In this document: piece by piece, positions 1 to 8,131 of the stretch | How the letters are laid out: the number at the start of each line of letters is the position of its first letter | How positions within the stretch are numbered: position 1 is the stretch's first letter | Origin: Lachnospiraceae bacterium | GTDB taxonomy: Bacteria; Bacillota; Clostridia; Lachnospirales; Lachnospiraceae | DNA: 38,358 nt | NCBI GenBank assembly: GCA_021205305.1 | Contig: JAJPXU010000028.1 | Span: 1 to 38,358, forward strand | Direction: 5' to 3' | Program-made: the position numbers and the translations under genes | Notes under the pieces: generated by a model | Told to the model about the DNA's origin: nothing | What the model saw: only the letters and a program-made list of their open reading frames with translations | The model's database searches: none

Positions 1-78
1 CTAAGGAACCGCGTTATAGGTCACACCACAGCCAAATTTGCCTCTGCAAATATAGCCAGTAACTTACACGCTCTACGC

Positions 79-113
79 ACGAAAAGAGCCGCCCTTCCCG
101 GCGGCTCTTTCTC
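79..113 (-). terminator. Terminator of the tryptophan-uptake superoperon
   Basis: An 11-12 bp perfect stem (AAAGAGCCGCC at 83-93 with GGCGGCTCTTT at 100-110) closes on a short loop and is followed on the minus strand by a CTCTTTTC tail. It lies 25 bases beyond the stop of the ABC ATPase gene and is the natural end of the leftmost minus-strand operon. The A-rich other flank could let it work in both directions. Confidence 0.85.
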
Positions 114-137
114 AGTCTTTTCCAGCAGACTATATTG

Positions 138-944
138 TTATTCCACTTTTGAAAATAAAATCCGATCGTTATCGAGTTCCTTACCCGCCCCGGTTCGGAA
201 CTTCTCCAGCAGTCCGTCTACAGTCAGCCCGGCACGCTCTTCGCCGCTGATGTCAAGTACAATGCGCCCGGAATCCATCATCAGCGTCCGGTTGCCCATG
301 TCGAGAGCGGAATGCATATTGTGCGTGATCATCAGGCAGGCAAGATGATTTTCCGCCACGACGCGTTTTGTAATATCGATGACTTTGTCTGCTGTGGCCG
401 GGTCAAGTGCCGCTGTGTGCTCGTCAAGAAGCAGGATTTTGGTCGGCACGAGGGTAGCCATCAGGAGCGTAAGCGCCTGCCGCTGTCCGCCGGAGAGAAG
501 ACCAACGGGCTGTTTCATGCGATCCTCAAGCCCCATATCGAGAAGGGCGAGCCGCTCCCGAAACATTTTCCGCTCCGCGGTGGTGATTCTGGAAAAAACT
601 GATTTCTTCTTTGCTACCCGCAGGTAAGCGAGCGCCAGATTTTCCTCGATGGTCATATGCGGGGCGGTGCCTTTCATTGGGTCCTGAAACAGGCGGCCGA
701 TGTCGACCGCACGCTTGTATTCCGGCACATAGGTAATGTCGCGGTCGTCCAGATAAATATGCCCTTCGTCCGGAAAAAAGTTTCCGCTGATGCAGTTAAA
801 AAGGGTCGACTTTCCGGCGCCGTTGCTGCCGATGATCGTCGCGAAATCACCGTCGTTCACAGTCAGCGTCACGCCAGCCAAAGCCGTCTTTTCATTGACC
901 GTGCCAGGGTTAAAAACCTTCCTCACGTTATTGATTTTTAACAT
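138..944 (-). CDS. trpZ: TrpXYZ-type ABC transporter, ATP-binding protein
   Basis: ATPase subunit (268 aa) of a three-gene importer whose permease and binding protein lie just upstream. Walker A GSNGAGKST is at residues 39-47, the signature LLSGGQRQA near 150, and Walker B runs into DEHTAALDP. The His in place of the usual Pro of DEPT is typical of the family that works with PF04392-type binding proteins. The start chosen is the ATG at 944, eight bases after GGAGGTG; an upstream in-frame ATG lies inside that ribosome binding site. The substrate is inferred to be tryptophan or a related aromatic compound from the Trp T-box far upstream in the same gene array; no motif in this subunit shows it. 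The trpZ symbol is by analogy with streptococcal TrpXYZ. Confidence 0.8.
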   Translation of the reverse strand: MLKINNVRKVFNPGTVNEKTALAGVTLTVNDGDFATIIGSNGAGKSTLFNCISGNFFPDEGHIYLDDRDITYVPEYKRAVDIGRLFQDPMKGTAPHMTIEENLALAYLRVAKKKSVFSRITTAERKMFRERLALLDMGLEDRMKQPVGLLSGGQRQALTLLMATLVPTKILLLDEHTAALDPATADKVIDITKRVVAENHLACLMITHNMHSALDMGNRTLMMDSGRIVLDISGEERAGLTVDGLLEKFRTGAGKELDNDRILFSKVE

Positions 945-1070
945 GGCATTCACCTCCATTTTCTCCGAAGTCCCAGTCGTGTCCATTTATCCGAATTCTT
1001 TCATGGCAGAGATCCCATTCGCTTCCTGCTCTCCATCTTTCTTCACCGTTAAAATCCGCATTCCATTCTT

Positions 1071-2000
1071 TCACGACTGGCTTCCCCCTTTCTCCGGCGC
1101 CGCATTCGCGATTTTCCGCTTCTGGAATGCAACCTGCTCTTTCAGGTACGGAGCGGCAATGGCGATGGCCACGATAATCGCGGATACCAGCTTCATCGCC
1201 TCCGCCGGTACGTGAAGCCGCAGGGCAATCGCAATCACAAAACGGTAAACGCAGCTGCCGACGAGGACACCGACAATACGCCGCGGGATGGAACGTTTCC
1301 CCAACAGGGTTTCGCCAATGATCAGGCTCGCGAGAGCGATGGTCACCATGCCGGTGCCCATATTGATGTCACAGGATTTCTGATACTGCCCGATCAGGCA
1401 GCCGGAGAGCGCCGTCAGGGAACCGGAGATGCACAGACCTACCGTCACGGTAAAGCCCGGATTAATGCTGGAAGCACGCACCATATCTTCATTGTCGCCG
1501 GTCGCGCGGATGGAAAGGCCAAGACGCGTCCCCAGAAACCAGGCCAGAAGCAGGCAAATCACCAATACAATGATTGCCGATACAATCAGCTTATACCAGG
1601 TCGCCCCGAAAAAATCTTTACACAGGCTGTAGATCGTATCTTTTTTGAAAATCGAAAGATTCGAAGAAAAACCCATTACACCCAGGTTGATCGTGTAGAG
1701 TCCAGTGTTTACGATAATTCCGGAAAGGATGGGTTCCACTCCCAGCCGGGTCTGCAGCGACGCCGTGATAAAGCCGGAGCAGACGCCTGCCGCCATGGCC
1801 GCGAACAATGCCAGGATCGGATGGCCCATGATGGCCACCTGCGCACCGACGGCGCAGCCCAGCGTAAAGCAGCCGTCCGTTGAGAGATCCGCAATATTTA
1901 AGATGGAGTAGCTCAGAAACAGAGCCAGAGCGATCAGCCCATAGATGATGCCCAATTCCAGAGCATTCGTCACTACCGAGAGTGTAATAATTGAACTCAT
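1071..2000 (-). CDS. trpY: TrpXYZ-type ABC transporter, permease
   Basis: Integral membrane permease (309 aa) of the importer formed with the ATPase at 138-944 and the binding protein at 2305-3318. It shows about eight or nine hydrophobic segments and the conserved small-residue stretch of the BPD_transp_2/LivH-like fold, including a GLSIRATGDNEDMVRASSIN coupling segment near residue 165 that should contact the ATPase. Translation starts at the ATG at 2000 behind AAAGGAA. It has its own candidate promoter (TTGATA-16-TATACT) in the preceding intergenic region, so it may be expressed independently of the genes upstream. The tryptophan specificity is inferred from context only. Confidence 0.8.
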   Translation of the reverse strand: MSSIITLSVVTNALELGIIYGLIALALFLSYSILNIADLSTDGCFTLGCAVGAQVAIMGHPILALFAAMAAGVCSGFITASLQTRLGVEPILSGIIVNTGLYTINLGVMGFSSNLSIFKKDTIYSLCKDFFGATWYKLIVSAIIVLVICLLLAWFLGTRLGLSIRATGDNEDMVRASSINPGFTVTVGLCISGSLTALSGCLIGQYQKSCDINMGTGMVTIALASLIIGETLLGKRSIPRRIVGVLVGSCVYRFVIAIALRLHVPAEAMKLVSAIIVAIAIAAPYLKEQVAFQKRKIANAAPEKGGSQS

Positions 2001-2084
2001 AAAAATTCCGATTCCTTTCTTTAATTGACGGGAGCCAATTTATAGTAAACGACGTAAGTCATCTTACTCTTTCCGTCAAACACA

Positions 2085-2112
2085 AGTATATCACAAAACA
2101 TAAGTATATCAA
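2085..2112 (-). promoter_or_regulatory. Internal promoter before the trpY-like permease, with tandem repeat
   Basis: Minus-strand -35 TTGATA (2112-2107), 16-base spacer, -10 TATACT (2090-2085). The promoter lies in two near-identical 16-base direct repeats (TGATATACTT[A/G]TGTTT) whose starts are 18 bases apart, so each -10-like TATACT is duplicated. It stands 85 bases before the permease start. The match is by eye. Confidence 0.55.
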
Positions 2113-2139
2113 CAAAAAAAACGATATTATAAGACAGTA

Positions 2140-2175
2140 GCCCGCCTGGGGATTTTATGTCTGTCCCAGGCGAGC
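2140..2175 (-). other. Intercistronic hairpin between binding protein and permease
   Basis: Perfect 8-bp stem CGCCTGGG/CCCAGGCG (2143-2150 with 2165-2172), extended by GC pairs. On the minus strand no U-run follows, so it is not a standard terminator in the direction of the operon; the T-rich flank is on the plus strand, where there is no gene. It could be an mRNA 3'-end stabiliser that raises binding-protein levels relative to the permease, as known in other ABC operons, but this is inference. The rest of 2001-2304 holds the promoter above and no convincing gene. Confidence 0.5.
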
Positions 2176-2304
2176 CTTTCTTTTTCTGTATCGATCCGGC
2201 TGCTGTCTGCCATTCCTCAGACATTCCATACCAGGCGTCTTGCTTCGCTCCTGTCAGAACAAAACAGAGTTTCCCTGCCGAATTTATTCATACAATATCC
2301 GTTA

Positions 2305-3318
2305 TCACTCCATGCTCTCTGCCGTCACAACCTCTACAATCTGTGTTGCTACTTCTTCGAATCCGCTGTAATCAATGCCGAGCGCTTCCGCTGTCTCTGT
2401 ATTGACGGTGACAATACCATTGTCAAATGTGACAACTGCGGTCTCTGCGGGATCTGCACCCTGCAGGATGGAAACGGCCAGATCTGCGGTCTCTTTTCCA
2501 AGCAGTTCATAGTCTACGCCGTAGCCGACAAACGCACCGTTTACCGCGAAGGAATCTGCGCCGGTGTAATGCGGGATGCCAGCCTCGATCAGCGTCTCAT
2601 AGATGGAAAGCTCCGCAGACATTACAGTATTGTCGGTCGGGGTAAAGATCGCCTCTACGCCGTCCGCAATTAGAGATTCCACTGCCTGCTGAATTTCCGT
2701 GATGCTGGTTCCGGTTGTTTCATAATACTCAATGCCCTTCTCCTCCAGATATGCCTTTGCGTCCGCAATCGGCTGCTCCGAAGAGTCCTCTGACAGGCTG
2801 TACAGAAGGCCTACCTTGGAAAGATCTGGATTCGCGATAAACATCAGGTCAAGAATCGCTTCGGTGTTCAGAGCGTCACTGGTTCCCGTAATGGTTCCGC
2901 CCGGCTCCTCCATCGAGTCAACCAGCTCAGAGCCTACCGGATCAGATACTGCCGCGAACACAATCGGGATATCCTTACCGGAGTCCTCGATCTCTTCCTG
3001 CAAAATACTTACCGGCATCTTAGCGATCGGGATGACGATATCCACGTCGTCATCATTCACCAGCTGAGACGCCTGCTGCATCATTGTGGAAGAATCCGCA
3101 TTGCCGTTGTAAACATAGCCCTCATAGACATAGGTGTCTTCGCCTTCCTCTGAAAGCGCATCCAGCTCTGCAAGGATTGCGTCCTCGATCTGATCCAGAG
3201 ACGCATGATCCATATACTTCAGAATACCTACCTTATACTCCTCCGCCATCGCTGTGCCGGACACCGTCATAGCTGCCATCGTCGCCGCAAGTGCGCATAC
3301 TGCTAATTTCTTTTTCAT
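2305..3318 (-). CDS. trpX: TrpXYZ-type ABC transporter, substrate-binding protein
   Basis: Extracytoplasmic binding protein (337 aa) of the PF04392 ABC_sub_bind family. The mature part opens with YKVGILKYMDHASLDQI, a signature-like beginning of TrpX-type proteins, and two periplasmic-binding lobes follow (IVIPIAKMPV and IVFAAVSDPVGSELV near residue 130; GVEAIFTPTDNTVMSA near 220). Residues 1-25 form a signal peptide ending AMA before EE. The only early cysteine (residue 8) is too near the N-terminus to be a lipobox, which is unusual for a Gram-positive binding protein. The gene sits between larA-like and trpY-like genes and follows a terminator-like hairpin at 3338-3390. A tryptophan or aromatic ligand is inferred from the Trp T-box upstream. 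Confidence 0.8.
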   Translation of the reverse strand: MKKKLAVCALAATMAAMTVSGTAMAEEYKVGILKYMDHASLDQIEDAILAELDALSEEGEDTYVYEGYVYNGNADSSTMMQQASQLVNDDDVDIVIPIAKMPVSILQEEIEDSGKDIPIVFAAVSDPVGSELVDSMEEPGGTITGTSDALNTEAILDLMFIANPDLSKVGLLYSLSEDSSEQPIADAKAYLEEKGIEYYETTGTSITEIQQAVESLIADGVEAIFTPTDNTVMSAELSIYETLIEAGIPHYTGADSFAVNGAFVGYGVDYELLGKETADLAVSILQGADPAETAVVTFDNGIVTVNTETAEALGIDYSGFEEVATQIVEVVTAESME

Positions 3319-3337
3319 TTTTAATTTCCTTTCGTGT

Positions 3338-3390
3338 TAAAAATCTGTTCAGACCAGCTTCCATGTTTTTATTCCGATGCTGCTCTGAAC
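3338..3390 (-). promoter_or_regulatory. Terminator-like hairpin in the larA-trpX gap
   Basis: Minus-strand stem GTTCAGAGCAGC with GCTGGTCTGAAC (3390-3379 with 3358-3347, one mismatch), then AGATTTTTAA. It has the form of an intrinsic terminator or attenuator, placed 20 bases before the binding-protein start. It would reduce read-through from the upstream ecf-larA genes. No strong promoter was found downstream of it, so partial read-through or conditional termination seems likely. Confidence 0.5.
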
Positions 3391-3482
3391 TGATAAAACA
3401 GTATCCGGCTTACAGGATTCCCGCGCTGCCGCGCATCTGCGCCAGCAGATACCTTCCTTTGCGCCGCATTTGCCTTCTATCG

Positions 3483-4754
3483 TTATACCGGTACCACACT
3501 GCCCGCATACGGAAGCACGTACACCGTTTTCCCGGTGAAGTCGATCTTGCCTAACAATTCCTCCAGATTGGTTCCCGCCTCAATTCCCATGGGGCGAACC
3601 ATTTCCGGATCCAGCTCGGTCAGTGTGTAGACATGACTGGCTTTTTTCAGCTGCTCTACTGTCAGGTAAAAGATATAGCCGCCGATCGTAAAATCCGCCC
3701 GCAGCGAGGGATCCAGATGCCCTTCCTGCAACGGCTTCAGCCAGCTGAAATAATCAGGAGCGCCGCCGCCCTCCGGGCACTTGCAGGTCCAGAGCATTAC
3801 CCCGCCCGGCTTCAGCGCGCGCATGGCATTCAGCATCCCCTTGCAGCCCTGATAAAGGTTCATGTCCTTCGGGGCGCCGCCGCTGGAACAGAGGACGATA
3901 TCCGCAGGTTCCTTTACCTCGACTTCATAACATTTTTTCTGAAAATCACAGCTTGCCTCCCAGGCAGCGTCCATGTCGCCGGAAAAAATTCCGCTGTGTA
4001 CGCCGCTCGCCGCCACGACGAGATTGATGCCAAAATCGGCATGTACCAGATGCGCGGCCTCCATCATATCCTCATGAATCGGGTTATCCTTTAGCTTGCA
4101 GCAGCCTACACGGGCGTCGGTCATCGCCTTTTCCGGATCCAGCGCACGCCGATGGTTCTGCCGGATCGAGTCGCGCCCGGATACGCCCGGCAGCAGATTT
4201 TTCCGTCCGCCGCCAAAACCGGCCATCATATGATGCACCGTCCCGCCCATGACAATCACTTTTCTCCCCACCACAAGCGGGTTCACGCGCACATCGGTTC
4301 CGCGGGAGGTTGTGCCGACATAAACCAGATCCGGCGCGTCACAATCATGGTCGAGTACCCGCACCCGATCCACCACTTCCTGCGAACAGATCTTTACCAA
4401 CTCCTGCGGCGTGGAATGACGGTGCGTCCCGACCGCAATAAGAATCACCATCTGCCCGTACGCCACACCAATTGCATCATGGAGGTAATCGACCAGCAGC
4501 GGAATCACCTGATCCTGGTGCATCCAGCTGCGCGTGACGTCGCTGACTACGATCGTCACTTCGTCGTCTTTTTTTATAACCTCGCGCAGCGGTGAACCGC
4601 CGATCACGCCGTCCTCGATTGAGTGCAGAAAAGCGGCTTTCAGATCTGTAATCTCCTCCATCGGGTTTGGCAGGATCGTCTTGATCGAAGCCGCACCGGC
4701 GACCGTAAATTCTACCTTTTCTTCACCGTAGCCAAGCGATATTTTTTCATCCAT
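3483..4754 (-). CDS. larA: LarA-family nickel-dependent 2-hydroxyacid racemase
   Basis: Homologue of lactate racemase LarA (423 aa from the chosen start; L. plantarum LarA is 424). The family uses the nickel-pincer NPN cofactor to racemise or epimerise 2-hydroxyacids. Visible residues fall almost at LarA numbering: His111 and His113 in GTHRHS, His174/His175 in GGTVHHMMAGFGGGRK, Lys185 (the cofactor-linked lysine position), and His201 in RQNH (the nickel-ligand position). The start is the ATG at 4754, seven bases after GGAGGG; upstream ATGs at 4760 and 4799 are badly spaced or lack a site. The gene is embedded between an ECF transporter and TrpXYZ-like genes, so an aromatic 2-hydroxyacid such as indolelactate or phenyllactate is a better guess than lactate. 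No larB, larC or larE is in the window. Confidence 0.85.
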   Translation of the reverse strand: MDEKISLGYGEEKVEFTVAGAASIKTILPNPMEEITDLKAAFLHSIEDGVIGGSPLREVIKKDDEVTIVVSDVTRSWMHQDQVIPLLVDYLHDAIGVAYGQMVILIAVGTHRHSTPQELVKICSQEVVDRVRVLDHDCDAPDLVYVGTTSRGTDVRVNPLVVGRKVIVMGGTVHHMMAGFGGGRKNLLPGVSGRDSIRQNHRRALDPEKAMTDARVGCCKLKDNPIHEDMMEAAHLVHADFGINLVVAASGVHSGIFSGDMDAAWEASCDFQKKCYEVEVKEPADIVLCSSGGAPKDMNLYQGCKGMLNAMRALKPGGVMLWTCKCPEGGGAPDYFSWLKPLQEGHLDPSLRADFTIGGYIFYLTVEQLKKASHVYTLTELDPEMVRPMGIEAGTNLEELLGKIDFTGKTVYVLPYAGSVVPV

Positions 4755-4896
4755 AAGCATTCCCTCCACAATCGTTCCGAACCGTTTGCTCGTCAACACA
4801 GTACCAAAGATCCCGCCGACATTCGTTTCACGCCAACCGAAAAGCGTAAATCCAGATACAGCACAGCCGGAAAAATTCTTCTCGCGGCCCTGCGCA

Positions 4897-5664
4897 TCAT
4901 AACACCATACTCACCACTGCCGCCGCGAGCACCGCCGCCAGAAACACCAGGCACACCGCATCCTCTTTGTGGAACGGATACTCATGGTATCCGCTGTCCA
5001 CCGTCCGCAGGTTGAATCCGCGCAGCTGCGCGCTCATCGCCCCGGCATCCACCTTTTTCATACTGGAAATCAGAAGCGGCACAAACAGCGGCACGATCAG
5101 CCGGATCCGGTGAAAAATATTGCCGGTGTCATATTCTACTCCGCGCGACTTCTGCGCATCCTCGATATCATGAAATTCTGTCGTAAACAGCGGCACGAAG
5201 CGAAACGCAGTCGTGACAATAAATGCATAGCGGTAAGGTACGTGCAGCCGTTTTACCAGCGCCCCACACAGGTCGTTCATCCGTGTAATCGCAAACAGCA
5301 GCATCAGCGGAAGCATCGTCGCCACAATCCGCAGGCTGAGAAGCAGCGCGCTTTTCAGGCCGCCGACTGTAAATACGCAGAACCCGCCAATCACCAGCAG
5401 CGGGTCGCCAGTCCGCACAAACAGCAGCTGTAAAAGGAACATAATCAGACCCAGCACCAGCAGATTCCTGGTCAGGCGCAGCGCCCGTTTCTGCAAACCC
5501 GCAAAAGAAGAAATCAAAACCATCAATACGATATAGAATAACTCCATCAGCACACTGCCGCAGAGGATGCAGGCTATCCCATAAAGGAACGCCGCAAGCA
5601 GCTTCATGACCGGATTCAGCCGGTGTAAAAAGGAATTTCCGGGTACATAATCCAGTAAATTCAT
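4897..5664 (-). CDS. ecfT: ECF transporter transmembrane protein EcfT
   Basis: Membrane scaffold (255 aa) of an energy-coupling-factor importer. It links the two ATPases to the substrate-capturing S component. Hydrophobic segments fill residues 20-130 and the extreme C-terminus. The two short coupling motifs that insert into the ATPases are both visible: AQKSRG and AQLRGF in the cytoplasmic part (about residues 168-217). Its ATG overlaps the stop of the upstream ecfA gene by four bases (5661-5664), so translation is coupled. The sequence after its stop (TGATGCGCAGGGCCGCGA) matches the start of a GC-rich repeat seen elsewhere in the window. Confidence 0.92.
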   Translation of the reverse strand: MNLLDYVPGNSFLHRLNPVMKLLAAFLYGIACILCGSVLMELFYIVLMVLISSFAGLQKRALRLTRNLLVLGLIMFLLQLLFVRTGDPLLVIGGFCVFTVGGLKSALLLSLRIVATMLPLMLLFAITRMNDLCGALVKRLHVPYRYAFIVTTAFRFVPLFTTEFHDIEDAQKSRGVEYDTGNIFHRIRLIVPLFVPLLISSMKKVDAGAMSAQLRGFNLRTVDSGYHEYPFHKEDAVCLVFLAAVLAAAVVSMVL

Positions 5665-6605
5665 GCCTGCGCGCCTCCTTTTCCGTTCGAAGCCTTCCCA
5701 TCTCTGACTTCTGCCGGATTCGACTTATTTTCCCGCAAATGCGAAATCGTTTCCGCAGCATTCCCTTTTCCCACACGCTTTCCATCCGACTCTCCGGAAG
5801 ACATCTGCTTTTCCCTCCGAATCGCTTCCGTCATCTCTTCCACCGTATACACATCAGAGAACCGGTCGCCGAACCGCAGCGCCAACATCGGAATCTGCGC
5901 GGGCAGGACATGCGCCTGCTCCAGAATGGACATATCCTTCATAATCTGCCCGGTCGGTCCCTCGCCCACAAGAGTGCCGTCCGTGAGCACCATTACACGC
6001 CCGGCGTACTCCTGCACCAACTCCATGTCATGGCTCACCATCAGTACCGTCAGACCAGTCTCCCGGTTCAGCCCTGTGATATAGTCCATGATCCGAATAC
6101 ATTCCCGATAATCCAGTCCGGTCGTCGGCTCGTCTAAAATGACCAGCTTCGGTTTACACGCAAGAACACTCGCGAGGGCAATCCGCTGCCGTTCTCCTCT
6201 CGAACGCGTAAACGGAAACCAGTCCCCGTTCAGTTCGAAAGTCTCCAGCATCTCCTCTGTCCGCTCGCGAACCTCTTCTTCCGGCACACCCTGCACCTGC
6301 GGACCAAAGGCTACCTCCTCGCGCACCGTATTCTGACAAATCTGCCGATCCGGGTTCTGAAACAAAAATCCCACCTTTTTCGCGATCGCGCTGGTGCGCA
6401 CCTTTGCAGTGTCCTCGCCGTCCACATAAACATGACCGGAATCCGGCCGCAGCAGCCCGTTTGCCAGGCGGCTCACCGTCGATTTGCCGGCGCCGTTTGA
6501 ACCGATCAGCGCCACAATCTCACCCGGATGAACCGTAAAGGACAGGTCATTCACGGTGTGCGCCGCACCTGGATAAGCATACGATACATGGTCAAATTTC
6601 AGCAT
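5661..6605 (-). CDS. ecfA2: ECF transporter ATPase (second EcfA)
   Basis: One of the paired ATPases of the ECF module (314 aa). Walker A GSNGAGKST is at about residues 35-43 and Walker B LVILDEPTTGLD near 155-166, with the switch His in SHDME near 190. The ABC signature is altered to RSRGERQR in place of LSGGQ, an asymmetric-site variant that recurs in some ECF ATPases. About 45 C-terminal residues beyond the usual EcfA length are polar and low in complexity (rich in Ser, Gly, Lys, Glu). The gene overlaps ecfA1 by seven bases and ecfT by four, so all three are translationally coupled. Confidence 0.9.
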   Translation of the reverse strand: MLKFDHVSYAYPGAAHTVNDLSFTVHPGEIVALIGSNGAGKSTVSRLANGLLRPDSGHVYVDGEDTAKVRTSAIAKKVGFLFQNPDRQICQNTVREEVAFGPQVQGVPEEEVRERTEEMLETFELNGDWFPFTRSRGERQRIALASVLACKPKLVILDEPTTGLDYRECIRIMDYITGLNRETGLTVLMVSHDMELVQEYAGRVMVLTDGTLVGEGPTGQIMKDMSILEQAHVLPAQIPMLALRFGDRFSDVYTVEEMTEAIRREKQMSSGESDGKRVGKGNAAETISHLRENKSNPAEVRDGKASNGKGGAQA

Positions 6606-7441
6606 CCGAGCACCTCCCTCACCATCGTTTCCGCGTGGTCAACATCTGTGGGAACCGCCCCGCCATAAAGCCCCTCTGCTTTCAGCTGATTTCCCAGCCT
6701 GACAACCCGCGGCACGCTGATACCGAGCCTGTCAAACAAAGACTGCTGCTCCACAATCTCGCCGCTTTTGCCGTTAAAAACAACCTTTCCCTCGTCGAGC
6801 ACCACAATCCGCTTCGCGTATTGGCTCAGCATCATGATTTTCTGCTCCACGACAACAATCGTCTTGCCGAATTCCTCATTCAGCTGTTTTAAAATCTCAT
6901 AGATCATAATCGTGCTCTTCGGGTCAAGCTCGCCGGTCGGCTCATCGAGTACGATGATTTCCGGCTGCATCGCAAGAATAGACGCAATCGCCACCTTCTG
7001 CTTCTGTCCGCCGGAAAGAGAGCTGATTTCCCGATGCCTCAGATCCTGAATCTGAAGCATCGAGAGCACCTCATCCAACCGCTCGCCAATCTGGTCGTGA
7101 GGAAGGCCAAAGTTCTCCAATCCGAACAGGATTTCATCCTCCACTTCCGAAGATACCATCTGGCTGTCAATATCCTGAAACACCTCGCCGACAAAGCGGG
7201 CAAGCTCCTCCGTCTGCACATCTACGGTATCATTGCCATTCACCTTTACCATCCCGTAAAAATCGCCTGGAAAGTGGTGCGGGACAATCCCGGAAAAGGC
7301 ATAAGTCAGCGTCGATTTTCCCGCGCCGGAATTGCCGGTAATGCCAACAAAATCCCCGTCTTCTATTATAAGATTGATATTACTCAGAGCCTTGTGCTCC
7401 TGTCCCTTATAGCAAAAGCTGAAATCCTTACACTCAATCAT
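6599..7441 (-). CDS. ecfA1: ECF transporter ATPase (first EcfA)
   Basis: Partner ATPase of the ECF module (280 aa from the chosen start). It has Walker A GNSGAGKST near residue 37, a canonical LSGGQKQKVAIAS signature, Walker B IIVLDEPTGELD and a Q-loop in EVFQDIDSQM, the DxDxQ-like sequence characteristic of EcfA1. The start is the ATG at 7441 (MIECKDFSFCY), where homology begins. A longer in-frame GTG start at 7480 exists but adds only a basic tail. It follows the S component by 71 bases and overlaps the next gene, consistent with a single operon S-A1-A2-T. Confidence 0.9.
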   Translation of the reverse strand: MIECKDFSFCYKGQEHKALSNINLIIEDGDFVGITGNSGAGKSTLTYAFSGIVPHHFPGDFYGMVKVNGNDTVDVQTEELARFVGEVFQDIDSQMVSSEVEDEILFGLENFGLPHDQIGERLDEVLSMLQIQDLRHREISSLSGGQKQKVAIASILAMQPEIIVLDEPTGELDPKSTIMIYEILKQLNEEFGKTIVVVEQKIMMLSQYAKRIVVLDEGKVVFNGKSGEIVEQQSLFDRLGISVPRVVRLGNQLKAEGLYGGAVPTDVDHAETMVREVLGC

Positions 7442-7512
7442 GAAGTCCGTCTTTCCTTTCCGCCGCCCGGTTCTTTCCACTCGCAGCCGGTATCCAAGCC
7501 CTTACGCAGATT

Positions 7513-8052
7513 TTACTCTTTATTGATAATTTTATCTACCGGAATACTAAGCACCGTAACAATCACACAATTCAGGCACGCAGTCACTACTGTGACAAGC
7601 GCCATGCTCATAAACTGCGCCATCGGCATCGGGTTCGCGTAGGTCAGCGCCGCCAGCCCCGTAAAAGCAAACCCGGAAATCAGCGTCGTGATAAACGTAT
7701 TCACCAGCGCTCTCGGCACCTTCGGCATCGGATTCGCGAGCAGCAGGCACATCGCCACCGCGCCGACCGTCTCACTGATCAGGCCAAGCCATGCCATCGA
7801 AGTCCCAATCTGGCTGATGCAGCCGGAAATAAATCCGATGATCGCCGCTTCTCTGATATTCGGCTTAATAATTAAAATAGAAAGGCAGTAAGTCGCAATC
7901 AGGAAATTCGGGTGCATATTCCCTAGCACCAGAAAGCTCGCGCACAGGCGCAGCACCACGCCAACCGCCATCATAATTCCCACCAGAATCAGGTTGTTAA
8001 TGCTCTTCAAACCCGTCTGATTATCCGTTGTAACCTGTCTTTTCTCCGCCAT
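7513..8052 (-). CDS. trpP: ECF S component, probably tryptophan-specific (TrpP-like)
   Basis: Small membrane protein (179 aa) with five or six hydrophobic helices, first gene of an S-A-A'-T operon, so it should be the substrate-binding S component. The stretch LGNMHPNFLIATYCLSILII (residues 46-65) resembles the GGMKPDFxL region of TrpP proteins. A T-box leader with a UGG specifier directly precedes it, and both facts point to tryptophan. The start is the ATG at 8052 behind AAAGGGAAATACT; upstream in-frame codons belong to the leader. A different aromatic substrate is possible, because the assignment rests on regulation and a short similarity. Confidence 0.72.
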   Translation of the reverse strand: MAEKRQVTTDNQTGLKSINNLILVGIMMAVGVVLRLCASFLVLGNMHPNFLIATYCLSILIIKPNIREAAIIGFISGCISQIGTSMAWLGLISETVGAVAMCLLLANPMPKVPRALVNTFITTLISGFAFTGLAALTYANPMPMAQFMSMALVTVVTACLNCVIVTVLSIPVDKIINKE

Positions 8053-8131
8053 AGTATTTCCCTTTCCATGCGTAAGATTCCGCCCATCCCCGCCGCACAC
8101 ACGGGGAATGGAAAATGTGCAGCATAAACTG

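Noticed and set aside
1212-1883. A 223-codon plus-strand frame over the trpY-like permease
   Set aside because: It is antisense to a membrane protein gene with clear family features; the charged, His/Arg-rich translation is typical of a shadow.
2021-2224. A 67-codon minus-strand frame between the trpX- and trpY-like genes
   Set aside because: It overlaps the hairpin and the internal promoter, has no good ribosome binding site and no recognisable motif.
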